5,055 nucleotides of DNA from a bacterium HR27. Its GTDB lineage: Bacteria; Chloroflexota; Chloroflexia; Thermomicrobiales; Thermomicrobiaceae. Position numbers and translations under genes: made by a program. Below the pieces are notes generated by a model, which saw only the letters and a list, made by a program, of their open reading frames with translations, was not told where the DNA came from and did not search any database. Shown piece after piece: positions 4,610 to 5,055 of this stretch (positions within the stretch are counted from its first letter, which is position 1; each line of letters opens with the position of its first letter). The DNA is taken from NCBI GenBank assembly GCA_002898975.1, contig BEID01000154.1, forward strand, positions 1 to 5,055. Reading direction: 5' to 3'.

Positions 4610-5055
4610 CGCTGCGATGGGTCGTCGCTCTCGCTTGCCTCGTCGTCCTGCTCGGTTTCCCGACACCTCGGATCGCCGCAGCGACACCAGCGTCCTCGCC
4701 GACTCCGCTCGCCATCCCGTTTGTGCCCAACGGCGAGACCTACGGCGACACCGGCCCCTGGTACGGCACCATCGTTCTCCAGAATCCGGAAAGCGTCCCG
4801 CTCGAGTTCACCCTCGGCACGGCGAGCGGCACCGAGCTGCAGACCGTCCGCGTCGAGCCACACGCGCACACCACGGTCACGGCGAGCGAGCTCTTCGGTA
4901 CCTGCCGGCAGTACCCTGCGACCGTCCGGCAACACACCACCGACGGCCTCGACCGGGTGTACCTGCCGACCTCGACCCTGACCGTCGACCGCGTCGAGAT
5001 CGCTGGCTACCAGCCCGGCGTCGACTACACCTGGGGCCAGCTCGCCGGTGAAGTC
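4603..5055 (+). CDS. Secreted protein of unknown function, N-terminal part (cut by window edge)
   Basis: An open frame of 151 codons runs off the right edge. It starts with a classical Sec signal peptide: R5, a hydrophobic core WVVALACLVVLLGF (6-19), a Pro turn, and a probable cleavage after A27 (A-A-A before T28). C12 sits inside the core, too early for a convincing lipobox, so a lipoprotein is less likely. The mature part opens with a Ser/Thr/Pro-rich linker (28-37), then FVPNGETYGD, TGPWYGTIVLQN and alternating hydrophobic/polar strands typical of a beta-sandwich surface protein. Similar N-G-x-T and G-P-W-Y-G phrases occur in predicted exported proteins of Thermomicrobia, as far as I recall, but no named function follows. 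AGGGAGG (4586-4592) lies ten bases before the ATG; no other in-frame start has an RBS. It has its own promoter, operator and structured leader. Confidence 0.8.
   Translation, partial: MPPLRWVVALACLVVLLGFPTPRIAAATPASSPTPLAIPFVPNGETYGDTGPWYGTIVLQNPESVPLEFTLGTASGTELQTVRVEPHAHTTVTASELFGTCRQYPATVRQHTTDGLDRVYLPTSTLTVDRVEIAGYQPGVDYTWGQLAGEV

Noticed and set aside
4534..4935. A 133-codon minus-strand open frame opposite the secreted-protein gene
   Set aside because: It is Arg/Asp/Glu/Gly-rich chance coding, whereas the plus-strand frame has a signal peptide, RBS, promoter and beta-strand pattern.

Overview
The window is GC-rich DNA with tightly packed, Shine-Dalgarno-led genes. It looks like a thermophilic member of the Chloroflexota, plausibly class Thermomicrobia. 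That assignment is inference from three things: the style of the heptad-repeat protein with a nuclease-like tail, the winged-helix/ABC cassette, and the citrate synthase N-terminus. No rRNA, tRNA, CRISPR array, insertion sequence or phage gene was seen.

Layout. The left edge (1-98, minus) holds the first 32 codons of a citrate synthase. A gap of about 450 bases follows, with no convincing gene. Next, on the minus strand (556-1605), is a 349-residue protein. It has a short conserved N-terminus, a long and very regular coiled coil built from 7- and 14-residue units, and a C-terminal PD-(D/E)XK-like domain whose usual lysine is replaced by serine. A 255-base divergent promoter region separates it from a four-gene plus-strand operon (1861-4458): a six-helix membrane protein, a small winged-helix regulator, a DrrA-type ABC ATPase and an ABC-2 permease. 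Gene junctions in the operon are a 14-base overlap, a 4-base ATGA overlap and a 3-base gap, so translational coupling is likely. At the right edge a new promoter drives a secreted protein with a clear signal peptide (4603 onward), cut by the window end.

How the parts fit. The operon encodes a complete ABC-2 exporter together with its probable regulator and a membrane partner that may modulate that regulator. A perfect 9-base inverted repeat over the predicted transcription start is the likely operator. The secreted-protein gene has its own strong promoter (TTGACA-17-TATCTT), an 8-base inverted repeat over the -10 box, and a leader able to form a GC-rich hairpin that competes with a 14-bp pairing covering the start codon.

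I see no clear case for a wholly new system. The most unusual signals are the alternative leader structures before the secreted protein, the ladder of histidines at core d positions in the coiled coil, and the membrane-protein/winged-helix/exporter cassette with its operator.
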